Shown: in pieces, positions 4,868-12,890 of the stretch
Layout: each line of letters opens with the position of its first letter
Position numbering within the stretch: the stretch's first letter is position 1
Source of the DNA: Oscillospiraceae bacterium Zagget6
GTDB lineage: Bacteria; Bacillota; Clostridia; Oscillospirales; Oscillospiraceae
Direction: 5' to 3'
DNA: 40,021 nucleotides
Assembly: GCA_001941075.1 (NCBI GenBank)
Contig: MSHH01000030.1
Span: 1-40,021 of the forward strand
Translations under genes and position numbers: made by a program
Notes under the pieces: generated by a model
Told to the model about the DNA's origin: nothing
What the model saw: the letters and a program-made list of their open reading frames with translations, nothing else
Databases searched by the model: none

Positions 4868-7450
4868 ATGAAAACAAAATTTGACGTGACCGGGATGTCC
4901 TGCGCCGCGTGCCAGGCCCACGTCCAGAAGGCGGTGGAAGCCCTGGACGGGGCGGACCAAGTCAACGTAAACCTGCTCTCCGGCAGCATGACGGTGGAAC
5001 TGGACCCCTCCAAGCTGACCGCCGCCCAGGTCTGCCAGGCGGTGGCCCAGGCGGGCTATGGGGCCACCCCCGTGGGGCAGAAGTCCCGCCCCCAGGACGA
5101 CGCCGCCCGGAAAAAAGAGGCCCAGGAGAAGGAGCAGCGCTGGATGAGGATCCGGCTGACGGTCTCCATCATTTTCCTCATCCCCTTGTTTTACCTGTGC
5201 ATGGGGCATATGTTTGGCGCGCCGCTGCCATCCATCCTCAAGGGGGTGGAGAACTCCATGGTCTACTGCCTGGCCCAGCTGTTGCTGGTGCTGCCCATCC
5301 TCTACGTGAACGACAAATACTTCAAAAACGGCTTCACCACCCTGGCCCACCGCGCCCCCAACATGGACTCCCTCATCGCCGTGGGCGCCACCGCCTCGCT
5401 GGTCTACTCCCTCTACGCCATGTTCGTGGTGGCCTGGGCGCTGGGCCACGGGGACATGGCGCTGGCGGAAGAATACCACATGAACCACCTCTATCTGGAG
5501 TCAGTGGGCATGATTTTGACGCTGGTGACGGTGGGCAAGTACCTTGAAACCCGCTCTAAGGGGCAGACCGGCGCAGCCATTGAGAAGCTGATGGACCTGG
5601 CCCCCAAGACCGCCTGTGTCCTCCGGGACGGGGTGGAAGTCACCCTTCCCGTGGAGGAAGTGCAGGTGGGCGACCTGGTGGTGGTGCGCCCCGGCCAGGC
5701 AGTGCCTGTAGACGGCCAGGTGGTAGAGGGCAGCTCCTCCGTGGACGAGAGCGCCCTGACCGGCGAATCCATTCCAGTGGAAAAGTTCCCCGGCGACAAG
5801 GTTTCCGGGGCTACCATCAACAAAAACGGCACCTTTACCCTCCGGGCCACCCGCGTCGGGGAGGACACCACCCTCTCCCAGATCATCCGGCTGGTGGAGG
5901 ACGCCTCCTCCTCCAAGGCCCCCATCGCTAAGCTGGCGGACAAAGTCGCCGGGGTGTTTGTGCCGGTGGTGCTGTGCATCGCGCTGGTGACGTTTATCGT
6001 GTGGATGCTCCTCACCGGCACCGTGACACGGGCCATCAGCGCGGGCGTGGCGGTGCTGGTCATCTCCTGCCCCTGCGCGTTGGGTCTGGCGACCCCCGTG
6101 GCCATCATGGTGGGTACCGGCAAGGGCGCAGAGCTGGGGGTGCTGTTCAAGTCCGCTGAGGCGCTGGAGACGCTGCACAGCATCAACGCCGTGGTGCTGG
6201 ACAAAACCGGCACCATCACCCAGGGCAAACCCCAGGTCACCGACCTGCTGCCCGCCCAGGGCGTCGCCCAAGCCCGGCTGCTGACCCTGGCCGCCAGTCT
6301 GGAGTCCGCCTCGGAGCACCCGCTGGCGGAGGCCATCGTCACCGCCGCCAAAGAGCAGCGCTTGACCCTGCTACCGGTGGAAAACTTTGAGGCCGTCCCC
6401 GGCAAGGGCCTGCGGGCGGAAATCGCGGGTAAAAAATATTCCGCGGGCAACCTGCGGCTGATGGAGGAATCCGGCGTGGCCATTCCCCCAGAGGTGGCCG
6501 ATCAACTGGCCGACCAGGGCAAGACCCCCCTGTTCTTCGCGGAGGAAACCCACCTGCTGGGCCTCATCGCCGTGGCGGACGTGGCGAAGCCCACCAGCCG
6601 GGAGGCCATCGCCGCCTTCCAGGAGATGGGCATTGACGTGGTCATGCTCACCGGCGACAACCGCCGCACCGCCGAAGCCATTGGCCGGGAGCTGGGCGTG
6701 ACCCAGGTGGTGGCGGAGGTTCTGCCCCAGGAGAAGGAGCGGGTCATCTCCGACCTGCAAAAAGAGGGCAAAAAGGTGGCCATGGTGGGCGACGGCATCA
6801 ACGACGCCCCTGCCCTGACCCGGGCCGACGTGGGCCTCGCCATTGGCGCGGGCACCGACGTGGCCATCGAGTCGGCGGACGTGGTGCTCATCCGCTCTGA
6901 CCTGCTGGATGCCGTCACCGCCATGGAGCTGAGCCGGGCCACCATCCGCAACATCAAGCAGGACCTGTTCTGGGCCTTCTGCTACAACTGCATCGGCATC
7001 CCCCTGGCCGCCGGGGTGTTCTACCCCCTGCTGGGCTGGCAGCTGAACCCCATCTTTGGCGCGGCCGCTATGAGCCTCTCCTCCGTCTCGGTGGTGAGCA
7101 ACGCCCTGCGGCTGCGGCTGTTCAAGCCCCGCCACAAGGCCCCCAATCCCGTCCCAACCCCTTCGGAACCGATGGAATCCATGGAGGGTTTGAGTTTAAG
7201 TGCTGAAAGTGCCGATCCTGATGAGAAAGGAGGGAGTTCTATGACGAAAACTCTGACCGTCGAGGGCATGATGTGCGTCCACTGCCAGGCCCGCGTTGAA
7301 AAGGCCCTGGCCGAGGTCCCCGGCGTCACCGCCGCCGTGGTGAACCTGGAGGCCAAGACCGCCACCGTCACCGCCGACGAGACCGTCACCGACGAGGCGC
7401 TGACCGCCGCCGTCACCAACGCGGGCTATGAAGTGAAGTCCGTGGGCTGA
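4868..7450 (+). CDS. copA: Cu(I)-exporting P1B-type ATPase with C-terminal CopZ-like domain
   Basis: An 860-residue membrane pump that exports Cu(I) using ATP. In order: an N-terminal heavy-metal-binding domain with GMSCAAC (9-15); six to eight membrane helices from about residue 95; the actuator motif TGES near 298; the transmembrane metal site CPC near 400-402 in [11 protein letters not shown]; the phosphorylated Asp of DKTGTIT near 445; [17 protein letters not shown] near 641; then helices to about 755. After a 35-residue linker a second metal-binding domain begins at Met792 (GMMCVHC). The CPC motif and the CsoR next door indicate copper. AAAGGA precedes the ATG. The usual layout has CopZ as a separate gene; here it is in frame, with its own ribosome binding site (see 7241-7450). 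Confidence 0.95.
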   Translation: MKTKFDVTGMSCAACQAHVQKAVEALDGADQVNVNLLSGSMTVELDPSKLTAAQVCQAVAQAGYGATPVGQKSRPQDDAARKKEAQEKEQRWMRIRLTVSIIFLIPLFYLCMGHMFGAPLPSILKGVENSMVYCLAQLLLVLPILYVNDKYFKNGFTTLAHRAPNMDSLIAVGATASLVYSLYAMFVVAWALGHGDMALAEEYHMNHLYLESVGMILTLVTVGKYLETRSKGQTGAAIEKLMDLAPKTACVLRDGVEVTLPVEEVQVGDLVVVRPGQAVPVDGQVVEGSSSVDESALTGESIPVEKFPGDKVSGATINKNGTFTLRATRVGEDTTLSQIIRLVEDASSSKAPIAKLADKVAGVFVPVVLCIALVTFIVWMLLTGTVTRAISAGVAVLVISCPCALGLATPVAIMVGTGKGAELGVLFKSAEALETLHSINAVVLDKTGTITQGKPQVTDLLPAQGVAQARLLTLAASLESASEHPLAEAIVTAAKEQRLTLLPVENFEAVPGKGLRAEIAGKKYSAGNLRLMEESGVAIPPEVADQLADQGKTPLFFAEETHLLGLIAVADVAKPTSREAIAAFQEMGIDVVMLTGDNRRTAEAIGRELGVTQVVAEVLPQEKERVISDLQKEGKKVAMVGDGINDAPALTRADVGLAIGAGTDVAIESADVVLIRSDLLDAVTAMELSRATIRNIKQDLFWAFCYNCIGIPLAAGVFYPLLGWQLNPIFGAAAMSLSSVSVVSNALRLRLFKPRHKAPNPVPTPSEPMESMEGLSLSAESADPDEKGGSSMTKTLTVEGMMCVHCQARVEKALAEVPGVTAAVVNLEAKTATVTADETVTDEALTAAVTNAGYEVKSVG
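7241..7450 (+). CDS. copZ: CopZ-like copper chaperone made from an internal start in copA
   Basis: The last 69 codons of copA form a complete heavy-metal-associated domain (ferredoxin-like fold) starting at an internal ATG. The Cu(I) motif is GMMCVHC (residues 9-15) and the length is that of free CopZ. AAAGGAGGG at 7226-7234 ends six bases before this ATG, as strong as any gene start in the window. I infer that both a fused and a free form are made. E. coli copA also yields a free chaperone, but by ribosomal frameshifting. An alternative is a recent fusion that merely kept its old start site. Confidence 0.6.
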   Translation: MTKTLTVEGMMCVHCQARVEKALAEVPGVTAAVVNLEAKTATVTADETVTDEALTAAVTNAGYEVKSVG

Positions 7451-7468
7451 GAGTCTACAAACGACAGC

Positions 7469-7511
7469 GCCGCCGCAGGGTTCCTGAAAGGGACTGCGGC
7501 GGCGTGTTTTT
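7469..7511 (+). terminator. Terminator of the csoR-copA operon
   Basis: GCCGCCGCAG (7469-7478) pairs with CTGCGGCGGC (7494-7503), followed by GTGTTTTT. Very stable stem, 18 bases behind the copA stop. Confidence 0.85.
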
Positions 7512-7636
7512 GCACAGATTTGTCTGATTTCGTCAACCTCTTAAATTTGCGAGAAAAAAACCGAAAAAAACAGCGGTTTGCCCTTCTTTTTCCGTCCTTG
7601 ACGAAATATTTCGCTCAAAATTTCAATAAATTGTCA

Positions 7637-7666
7637 TTGACAGGCCATATATGGGTGTGGTATAGT
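7637..7666 (+). promoter_or_regulatory. CRISPR leader promoter
   Basis: TTGACA (7637-7642), an 18-base spacer and TATAGT (7661-7666) in an AT-rich leader (about 7520-7687). Transcription would start near 7673, some 15 bases before the first repeat at 7688, so the array is read left to right. Confidence 0.65.
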
Positions 7667-7687
7667 AAGGGTACACAAATTGTTGTT

Positions 7688-8126
7688 GTGTTTTCTTACC
7701 TCTAAGGGATTGATACGTGAATTCATTCGGGACATGATCAGCAAGGTTGTTTTCGGTGTTTTCTTACCTCTAAGGGATTGATACTCAATCGCAGTCTGAT
7801 TCTGGATAGCCTGCGTTTCGGCTTCCTGGTGTTTTCTTACCTCTAAGGGATTGATACGTTGAAGACCAAGTGAAGTCTTTCTTAACCATGGCGTCAAGTG
7901 TTTTCTTACCTCTAAGGGATTGATACTAAATCATCATTTTGTCCTAGGTTTCGACGAACTCTGCCAGGTCTTCCGTGTTTCCTTACCTCTAAGGGATTGA
8001 TACATGCTTCAATTATCGTCGTTCTCTCCTCCAACGCTATTGTGTTTTCTTACCTCTAAGGGATTGATACCGCTTTTTGTACTCATCTTCTGCAACTTCA
8101 ACAACGAGTGTTTTCTTACCTCTAAG
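7688..8126 (+). CRISPR. Short CRISPR array: six full repeats, one truncated repeat, six spacers
   Basis: The 29-base repeat starts GTGTTTTCTTACC and ends AAGGGATTGATAC. Copies are at 7688-7716, 7756-7784, 7829-7857, 7898-7926, 7975-8003 (one T-to-C change), 8042-8070, and a truncated 19-base copy at 8108-8126. The spacers are all different and 39, 44, 40, 48, 38 and 37 bases long. The AT-rich leader with promoter on the left and the broken repeat on the right fix the orientation. The repeat end GGGATTGATAC resembles the GGGATTGAAAC ending of many type I-B and type III arrays. No cas gene is found between copA and birA or anywhere in the window. Spacer lengths vary more than usual for type I. 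Confidence 0.93.
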
Positions 8127-8143
8127 AAAACCCCGCCACAACA

Positions 8144-8192
8144 AAAAACCGGGACAGACGAATCAACTCGTCTGTCCCGGTTTTTGTATTTT
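8144..8192 (+). terminator. Terminator after the CRISPR array
   Basis: A long perfect stem: AAAACCGGGACAGACGA before an AATCAAC loop pairs with TCGTCTGTCCCGGTTTT, followed by TGTATTTTTC. It lies 20 bases after the truncated repeat and would end the pre-crRNA. It is nearly as good on the minus strand. Confidence 0.75.
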
Positions 8193-8206
8193 TCTTTGTT
8201 GCGGCG

Positions 8207-8424
8207 AAACCCCTCCGCCACCGCCTAAAGGCGGCGGCCCTCCTCCGCCGTCAAGCGGCACTTCCGGGGCTTTGCCCCTCCCTGCCCTTTCAGGGGAGGC
8301 AAGAGTGGTGGTCAGTTGCAAAATGATAGTTCTTCGTGGAAAACTAGTGCTCTTTGGGGTAAAAAGCTGACGAAACAGCAACACACCAGCCACTAACAGC
8401 TAATGGCTAATGGCTAACAGCTCA
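8207..8424. repeat. Composite GC-rich plus heptad repeat element downstream of birA
   Basis: It starts with AAACCCCTCCGCC and an internal GC hairpin (CCGCC...GGCGG), then the segment CGTCAAGCGGCACTTCCGGG, then CCCTTTCAGGGGAGGCAAG, and ends in a heptad array (8385-8424, AACAGCT/AATGGCT steps) that touches the birA stop codon. The same parts recur at 17166, 18568, 25632, 33826 and 34733. No coding potential. Confidence 0.75.
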
Positions 8425-8425
8425 C

Positions 8426-9421
8426 TCAATCCACATACCCCCACAGCCCACGGACGCTGACCTCCCCGGAGGTGACTTTTTCCTCCCGTCCGTCGGGGTG
8501 CTGAACCACAAGGCCGAAGTCCTCCGCCACGGCGACAGCGCGAGCCGGTTCCTGCCGCCCGTCGGCCCGGAGCAGCCGCACCTCCCGGCCCACGGTCAGG
8601 CACCGGGCGCGGTACTTCTCCAGATAGTCTCCCCCGTCGGAGAGCCACGCGGCGTACATCCGGTCCAGGGCGTTGAGGATTTCCGCTGTCAGTCGGCCCC
8701 GCTGCACCGGTTTCCCGGCGGCCATGGCGAGGGACCCGGCGATGTCCCGGATGTCCTCCGGGAAGTCCTCCAGCCGCTGGTTGACGTTGAGGCCGATGCC
8801 GGTGACGATGGATTGCAGCGCGCCGCTCTCCCCTTCGATGGACATCTCCGTGAGGATGCCGCAGACCTTCCGCTTCTCCAACACGATGTCGTTGGTCCAC
8901 TTGATTTGGGGTTGCAGGCCGGTGGCGGCCTCAATGCCCTCGCACACTGCCACCGCCACGAACGCGGTGAAGTTCAGCGCCCGCTCCGGGGGGATGTTCG
9001 GGCGCACCAGGGCGCTCATGTAGACCCCAGTGTCTTTGGGAGACTGAAAGCTCCGCCCCAGGCGGCCCCGGCCCCCGGTCTGTTCGTTGGCGACAGCCAC
9101 GGCCCCGTCGGGCAGGCGGTGGGCCTCCCGCTTGAGGTAGTTGTTGGTGGAGTCGATGGTCTCAAAGCACTCCAGCGCCACGCCGATGTGTTCCACATGG
9201 AGCCACGGCTCGATTTCCCCCGCCGTCAGCCGGTCAGGGCCGGATACCAGCCGATAGCCCCGGTTGGTGACGGAGTGGATGTCGTAGCCCTCCTGCCGCA
9301 GGCCGCTGACCGCCTTGGACACCGCCGCCCGTGAAATGCCCAGCTGACGGCTCATGGCCTCGCCGGAGGTGTAGCCCTCCGGGTTCTGCCGCAGCAGCGC
9401 CAAAATCTTCTGTTTGCTCAT
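8426..9421 (-). CDS. birA: Biotin operon repressor / biotin-protein ligase
   Basis: A 331-residue bifunctional BirA. An N-terminal winged helix-turn-helix (about 5-60; GISRAAVSKAVSGLRQEGY in the DNA-reading helices) binds biotin operators. The central catalytic domain activates biotin with ATP and attaches it to carboxylase carrier domains; its ligand loop GGRGRLGR is at 116-123 and KWTND at 174-178. The C-terminal SH3-like domain ends GLWGYVD. The length matches two-domain BirA proteins (about 320). It is read alone, convergent with the CRISPR array. Its stop codon lies next to a heptad repeat (8385-8424). No biotin genes are in the window. Confidence 0.93.
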   Translation of the reverse strand: MSKQKILALLRQNPEGYTSGEAMSRQLGISRAAVSKAVSGLRQEGYDIHSVTNRGYRLVSGPDRLTAGEIEPWLHVEHIGVALECFETIDSTNNYLKREAHRLPDGAVAVANEQTGGRGRLGRSFQSPKDTGVYMSALVRPNIPPERALNFTAFVAVAVCEGIEAATGLQPQIKWTNDIVLEKRKVCGILTEMSIEGESGALQSIVTGIGLNVNQRLEDFPEDIRDIAGSLAMAAGKPVQRGRLTAEILNALDRMYAAWLSDGGDYLEKYRARCLTVGREVRLLRADGRQEPARAVAVAEDFGLVVQHPDGREEKVTSGEVSVRGLWGYVD

Positions 9422-9473
9422 GGTGTTCGCCCCGTTTTTCCTTTGGTTGGGTCTATCCTATCACAAATTCGCA

Positions 9474-9500
9474 CAATTAGCAATTAGCAATGTGCAATGC
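9474..9500. repeat. Heptad array (CAATTAG/CAATGTG variant)
   Basis: Four 7-base steps, CAATTAG CAATTAG CAATGTG CAATGCG, in the gap between the Nudix and birA genes. The same variant flanks the element at 25543-25793. Confidence 0.6.
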
Positions 9501-9529
9501 GCTTTAGCGGCCACGCCGCACACTCCCCT

Positions 9530-10135
9530 TCAATCAGGCAACCCTTCCAGCGTCTCCAGCAGGTCCACCAACATTTTTGCGGTCAATCCCCAGATGACCC
9601 GGCCCTGATAGACCCAGATGGGGGTGCGCCGCTCCCGGCGGTAATGGGGCAGGAAGGGCAGCAGTTCCTCCGGCGCGGTGTCCAGCTCCGCCACTGTCGC
9701 GTAAGTGGCCCATTTGGGCGGGTTGGCCCGGAGCCAGGACATCGGCAGCAGAAACGCTTCCGCCACCTCCTCCCGCTGGAGGCGCAGCCCCTCCAGGCTG
9801 TTCACCCAGCCCAGCACCGCCTCCACCCGCTGGCCGGAGCTGTGCCGCAGGGCGGGCAGCGGGGCGATGAGGTCGATTTGCCGGGCGGTCAGGCCCAGCT
9901 CCTCCTCCATCTCCCGGAGGGCGCAGGCAGTTGCGTCCTCTCCCGGCTCCATGCCGCCGCCGGGAAAGCAAATCTCCCCCGGCTGATGCCGCAGGGCGGC
10001 GGCGCGCACCTCCAGCAGGACGCAGACCTCCCCGTCTCTCTCGGCCAGGGGCACCAGCACCGCCGCGTTCCGCTCGGTTGGCTCTGCCGCAGGGGGAAGA
10101 TTCTTGAAAAGCTGTTCAATGTCGTTTCGTGTCAT
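9530..10135 (-). CDS. Nudix hydrolase, probable CoA pyrophosphatase (NudL type)
   Basis: A 201-residue Nudix enzyme. The full Nudix box G-x5-E-x7-REMEEELGL is present, just after LRHQPGEICFPGG, which matches the signature (LRxHxGExxFPGG) that separates CoA-diphosphatases from other Nudix proteins. Those enzymes cleave CoA and oxidised CoA derivatives to 4'-phosphopantetheine and 3',5'-ADP. The start at 10135 is the first Met that leaves the usual short N terminus (MTRNDIEQLFKNL); the longer frame runs back through a hairpin and the GC-rich repeat and is unlikely. No strong ribosome binding site is visible. Confidence 0.85.
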   Translation of the reverse strand: MTRNDIEQLFKNLPPAAEPTERNAAVLVPLAERDGEVCVLLEVRAAALRHQPGEICFPGGGMEPGEDATACALREMEEELGLTARQIDLIAPLPALRHSSGQRVEAVLGWVNSLEGLRLQREEVAEAFLLPMSWLRANPPKWATYATVAELDTAPEELLPFLPHYRRERRTPIWVYQGRVIWGLTAKMLVDLLETLEGLPD

Positions 10136-10153
10136 AGCAGTTTGAAAGAGGCA

Positions 10154-10182
10154 AAGCCTCCGCCGCAGCGGAGGCTTTTTTT
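10154..10182. terminator. Terminator between the cupin and Nudix genes
   Basis: AAGCCTCCGC (10154-10163) pairs with GCGGAGGCTT (10168-10177), with T7 on the plus strand and a weaker TTTGCCTCTTT tail on the minus strand, where the cupin gene ends upstream. Confidence 0.6.
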
Positions 10183-10241
10183 GTTGGTGATGGTAGAGAT
10201 GTGGTTGTCCCTTTGTACCCTGCCTGTTACTGATTCCGGCG

Positions 10242-10295
10242 AAACCCCTCCACCATGCTGCGCATGGAAGGCGTAAACCGCGACGGAGGGGTTTT
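10242..10295. repeat. Short copy of the GC-rich ACCCCTCC element
   Basis: AAACCCCTCC (10242-10251) faces GGAGGGGTTTT (10285-10295) across a core with CCATGCTGCGCATGG. It is a reduced 54-base palindromic form of the element found at full length near 18568 and 33826. Confidence 0.65.
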
Positions 10296-10336
10296 CCCCG
10301 CATGGCTGTGTAAAACGAACGCTCAAAACCAGAGAA

Positions 10337-10684
10337 TCAGTGCGGGAAAATCACTGCCAGCAGCTTGGCGGGCTTGTCCCCTCGGTTGGCGATGCTGTGG
10401 CTCTCCCCGTCGGAGGTGAACACCACGTCCCCGGCCTGGATGATGCAGAGCTGGCCGTTCTGGTTCAGCTCCAGATGGCCCTCCAGCATATAGTAGATCT
10501 CGGCGTTGGTGTCGTGGGTGTGCAGGCCAATGGAACAGCCCGGCTCCACGGTGCAGACGCTGCACAGGCCGGTGCGGTCCCCGGTCTCGCTGTTCTCCAG
10601 CAGATGTTCCAGGTGAATTTCACCCTCGCCGCCCCGCATATGCTCAATGACCGCGTGACGCATCTGGTCCTTCTTCTTGATCAT
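10337..10684 (-). CDS. Cupin-domain protein (115 aa)
   Basis: A small single-domain cupin. The first cupin motif is seen as GLHTHDTNAEIYYMLEG (G-x-HxH-x-E-x-G) with two metal-binding His and a Glu; the second as GDVVFTSDGESHSIAN with a further His. These residues usually bind a divalent metal. Upstream of the beta barrel is a Cys-containing stretch (GLCSVCTVEPGC). AAGGAG precedes the ATG at 10684. It follows ftsZ by 21 bases on the same strand and is probably read through from ftsZ, with a terminator at 10154-10182. The substrate is not deducible, and the link to division is probably only positional. Confidence 0.85.
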   Translation of the reverse strand: MIKKKDQMRHAVIEHMRGGEGEIHLEHLLENSETGDRTGLCSVCTVEPGCSIGLHTHDTNAEIYYMLEGHLELNQNGQLCIIQAGDVVFTSDGESHSIANRGDKPAKLLAVIFPH

Positions 10685-10705
10685 TTGTTCTCCTTGTTCC
10701 GTCGG

Positions 10706-11926
10706 TTACTGGCGGTTCCCGAAAATGCGGAGGATGGCCTCGTAGGGGTCCTCCTCTTCTTCCTTCTTGGGCTTGGGCTGGGCCACAGGCTCCTCCACAA
10801 AGACGGGAGGCTGCTCCGGCTCCGGCGTGGGCGCGGGTTCAGGCGTGGGAACCGGCTCCGGCTGGGCCGCCGGCGCCGCAGTGGGAGCTTGCCCCGGTGT
10901 GGTCGCCGGTGCGGGCTTGGGCGTTTCCGGCACCGGCTTAGAAAAAGAAGGGGTTTTCTCCTCTGCGGGGGTCTCGTCAAAACCGGTGGCGATGACCGTG
11001 ACCCGAATTTCGTCCTCCAGGCTCTCGTCGAAGGTGGCACCAAAGATGATGTTGGCGTCGGGGTTGGCGGCCTCCTGCACCAGCGTGGCGGCGGTCTCCA
11101 CCTCTTCCAGGCCGATGTTCATGTCACCGCAGATGTTGACCAGCACACCGCGAGCGCCCACGATGGAGGTCTCCAGCAGCGGGGAGGAGATGGCCATTTT
11201 TGCAGCCTCTTCCGCTTTGTTGGCCCCCGCAGCGCGGCCCATGCCCATGTGGGCCAGGCCCGCGTCCTTCATGACGGCGGTCACGTCTGCGAAGTCCAGG
11301 TTGATGAAGCCCACGTCAGTCACCAGGTCGGAGATGGAGGTCACCGCCTGGCGCAGCACGTCGTCTGCGATCTCAAAGGCGTTGTTCAGGGTGATCTTCT
11401 GGTCCGTGGCGTGTTTCAGCCGGTCGTTGGGGATGATGACCAGAGAGTCCACCTTTTCCTTCAGCTCGTTGATGCCGGCCTCGGCCTGGAGCATCCGCCG
11501 CCGCCCCTCGAACTTGAAGGGCTTGGTGACCACGCCCACGGTGAGGATGCCCTTCTCCCGGGCCACGTCCGCCACGATGGGGCTGCCGCCGGTGCCGGTG
11601 CCGCCACCCATGCCGCAGGTGACGAACACCATGTCGGCGTTCTCCAGGGCCTTGTCCAGCTGGCTGCGGCTCTCCTCGGCGGCCTTACGGCCCACCTCCG
11701 GGTCGGCCCCGGCCCCCTGGCCGTGGGTGATCTTCTCACCGATCTGAATCTTGCTGGTGGCGCTGGAGTGGTCCAACGCCTGACGGTCTGTGTTGACTGC
11801 GATAAATTCCACACCCTGGGTGCCGGAATTCGCCATGCGGTTGACGACGTTGTTGCCGCCGCCGCCTACGCCGACCACCTTGATATTGACAACGGTGTCC
11901 GGCTCCAACTCAAATCCAAGGGACAT
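10706..11926 (-). CDS. ftsZ: Cell division protein FtsZ
   Basis: A 406-residue tubulin-like GTPase that forms the Z ring. The tubulin signature GGGTGTG is at 107-113, the N-terminal nucleotide loop GVGGGGNN at 19-26, and NxxFxxAD-type [10 protein letters not shown] in the GTPase core. The globular part ends at [11 protein letters not shown]; then comes a Pro/Glu-rich linker of about 70 residues and a conserved C-terminal tail [13 protein letters not shown] for partner binding. The start at 11926 has AGGAGG eight bases upstream and matches the family N terminus ([10 protein letters not shown]); a start at 11953 would precede that site. The gene has its own promoter (11990-12018) besides read-through from ftsQ. 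No ftsA is nearby. Confidence 0.97.
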   Translation of the reverse strand: MSLGFELEPDTVVNIKVVGVGGGGNNVVNRMANSGTQGVEFIAVNTDRQALDHSSATSKIQIGEKITHGQGAGADPEVGRKAAEESRSQLDKALENADMVFVTCGMGGGTGTGGSPIVADVAREKGILTVGVVTKPFKFEGRRRMLQAEAGINELKEKVDSLVIIPNDRLKHATDQKITLNNAFEIADDVLRQAVTSISDLVTDVGFINLDFADVTAVMKDAGLAHMGMGRAAGANKAEEAAKMAISSPLLETSIVGARGVLVNICGDMNIGLEEVETAATLVQEAANPDANIIFGATFDESLEDEIRVTVIATGFDETPAEEKTPSFSKPVPETPKPAPATTPGQAPTAAPAAQPEPVPTPEPAPTPEPEQPPVFVEEPVAQPKPKKEEEEDPYEAILRIFGNRQ

Positions 11927-11989
11927 ACGCTTTCCTCCTAAGTTCAGCTCCATATTTGGAAGTAATACAACCTATTTTTTCTAAATAAC

Positions 11990-12018
11990 ATTTTATCGGA
12001 TATTTTCTATGGGGTCAA
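11990..12018 (-). promoter_or_regulatory. Promoter directly upstream of ftsZ
   Basis: On the minus strand TTGACC (12013-12018), a 17-base spacer and TAAAAT (11990-11995), in an AT-rich 104-base gap. It gives ftsZ transcription independent of the long upstream cluster. Confidence 0.7.
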
Positions 12019-12030
12019 TACCTTTCTCTT

Positions 12031-12867
12031 TTATTTTTCATTTTTCACCAGATGGGGATTTCCGTCGCTGTAAGTCATATCCAGGGTGCCGGTGTCGTCC
12101 TCCGTCCAGTTTTCCGCCACATAATCCGTCAAAATCTCGGCGAAATACTTGATTTTCTCGTTGTAATCGGCCTCCAGGGGTAGCTTCACCTGGAGGCGCC
12201 CGTCATAGTCCAGCGTCACCGTGCTTTCGGAGGACAGGTCGATGGACACCACGTCGTCCAACAGCCCGTAGTCCTGGAGGGGGGTCAGCAGCTCCAGCAG
12301 GCTGCTCAGCTGGAGGGCCTGGCTCCCGACCTCCTCGTCGCTGCCGTCCGGCACGGACAAGGCCGCGCCCTCCACCGGGTCCACCGGGGTCAGCCCCAGG
12401 AGGACGGTGCAGCCCGGGTCGCTGTCGGTTTCCTCCAGCAGCTTGCCGTTCAGGTCGATGAGCCACCAGCTCTCCCCGTCCTGAATGGCCGCCGCCGCGC
12501 CGCTCTCGGCCAAGGTCAGCACCACGGTGCCGGGCAGCTTTTTCTGGATGGACACGCTGGAAACATAGGTCAGGCGGGACAAAATGGTGGCCGCCGCCCG
12601 GTTTTTGTTCAGCAGGAACAGGTTGTCGCCGATGTCGATGCCGGCGGCCTCCAAAATCTCCTCCTGAGAATAGCGGTCATCCTGGGCCAGCGCTGCCGTG
12701 TTCCCTTCGCTGTCGCGGATGTAGACCTCCACGCTGCTGACCTTGAAAAACACGATACAGCCTGCGCCGATGGCGGCCAGCACCAGGACAGTTGTGAGAA
12801 CGACATACAGGCCCCAAAGCCGTCCGCCGCCCTGGTAGCTGCGCTGGTGTCGTCGTTTGTTCGCCAT
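12031..12867 (-). CDS. ftsQ: Cell division protein FtsQ/DivIB
   Basis: A 278-residue bitopic membrane protein of the divisome. A basic cytoplasmic start (MANKRRHQRSYQ), one membrane helix (about 18-42), then a POTRA domain (about 45-110; EEILEAAGIDIGDNLFLLN and LTYVSSVSIQKKLPGTVVL) and the beta domain (about 112-255). Length and order match DivIB. It follows murA by 22 bases with AAGGGGGA before the ATG, and precedes ftsZ. It is expected to work with FtsL and a DivIC protein (not in the window). Confidence 0.88.
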   Translation of the reverse strand: MANKRRHQRSYQGGGRLWGLYVVLTTVLVLAAIGAGCIVFFKVSSVEVYIRDSEGNTAALAQDDRYSQEEILEAAGIDIGDNLFLLNKNRAAATILSRLTYVSSVSIQKKLPGTVVLTLAESGAAAAIQDGESWWLIDLNGKLLEETDSDPGCTVLLGLTPVDPVEGAALSVPDGSDEEVGSQALQLSSLLELLTPLQDYGLLDDVVSIDLSSESTVTLDYDGRLQVKLPLEADYNEKIKYFAEILTDYVAENWTEDDTGTLDMTYSDGNPHLVKNEK

Positions 12868-12890
12868 GCTATTCCCCCTTATTGCAGCGT

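Noticed and set aside
8144-8192. Hairpin after the CRISPR array as a tracrRNA or a Cas-related RNA
   Set aside because: It has no anti-repeat and looks like a plain terminator.
7634-8221. Minus-strand frames containing repeated INPLEVRKH
   Set aside because: They are translations of the CRISPR repeats, not proteins.
10340-11941. 533-codon plus-strand frame opposite ftsZ
   Set aside because: GC-rich shadow of ftsZ and the cupin gene; composition rich in His/Gly/Val typical of antisense frames, while ftsZ is unmistakable.
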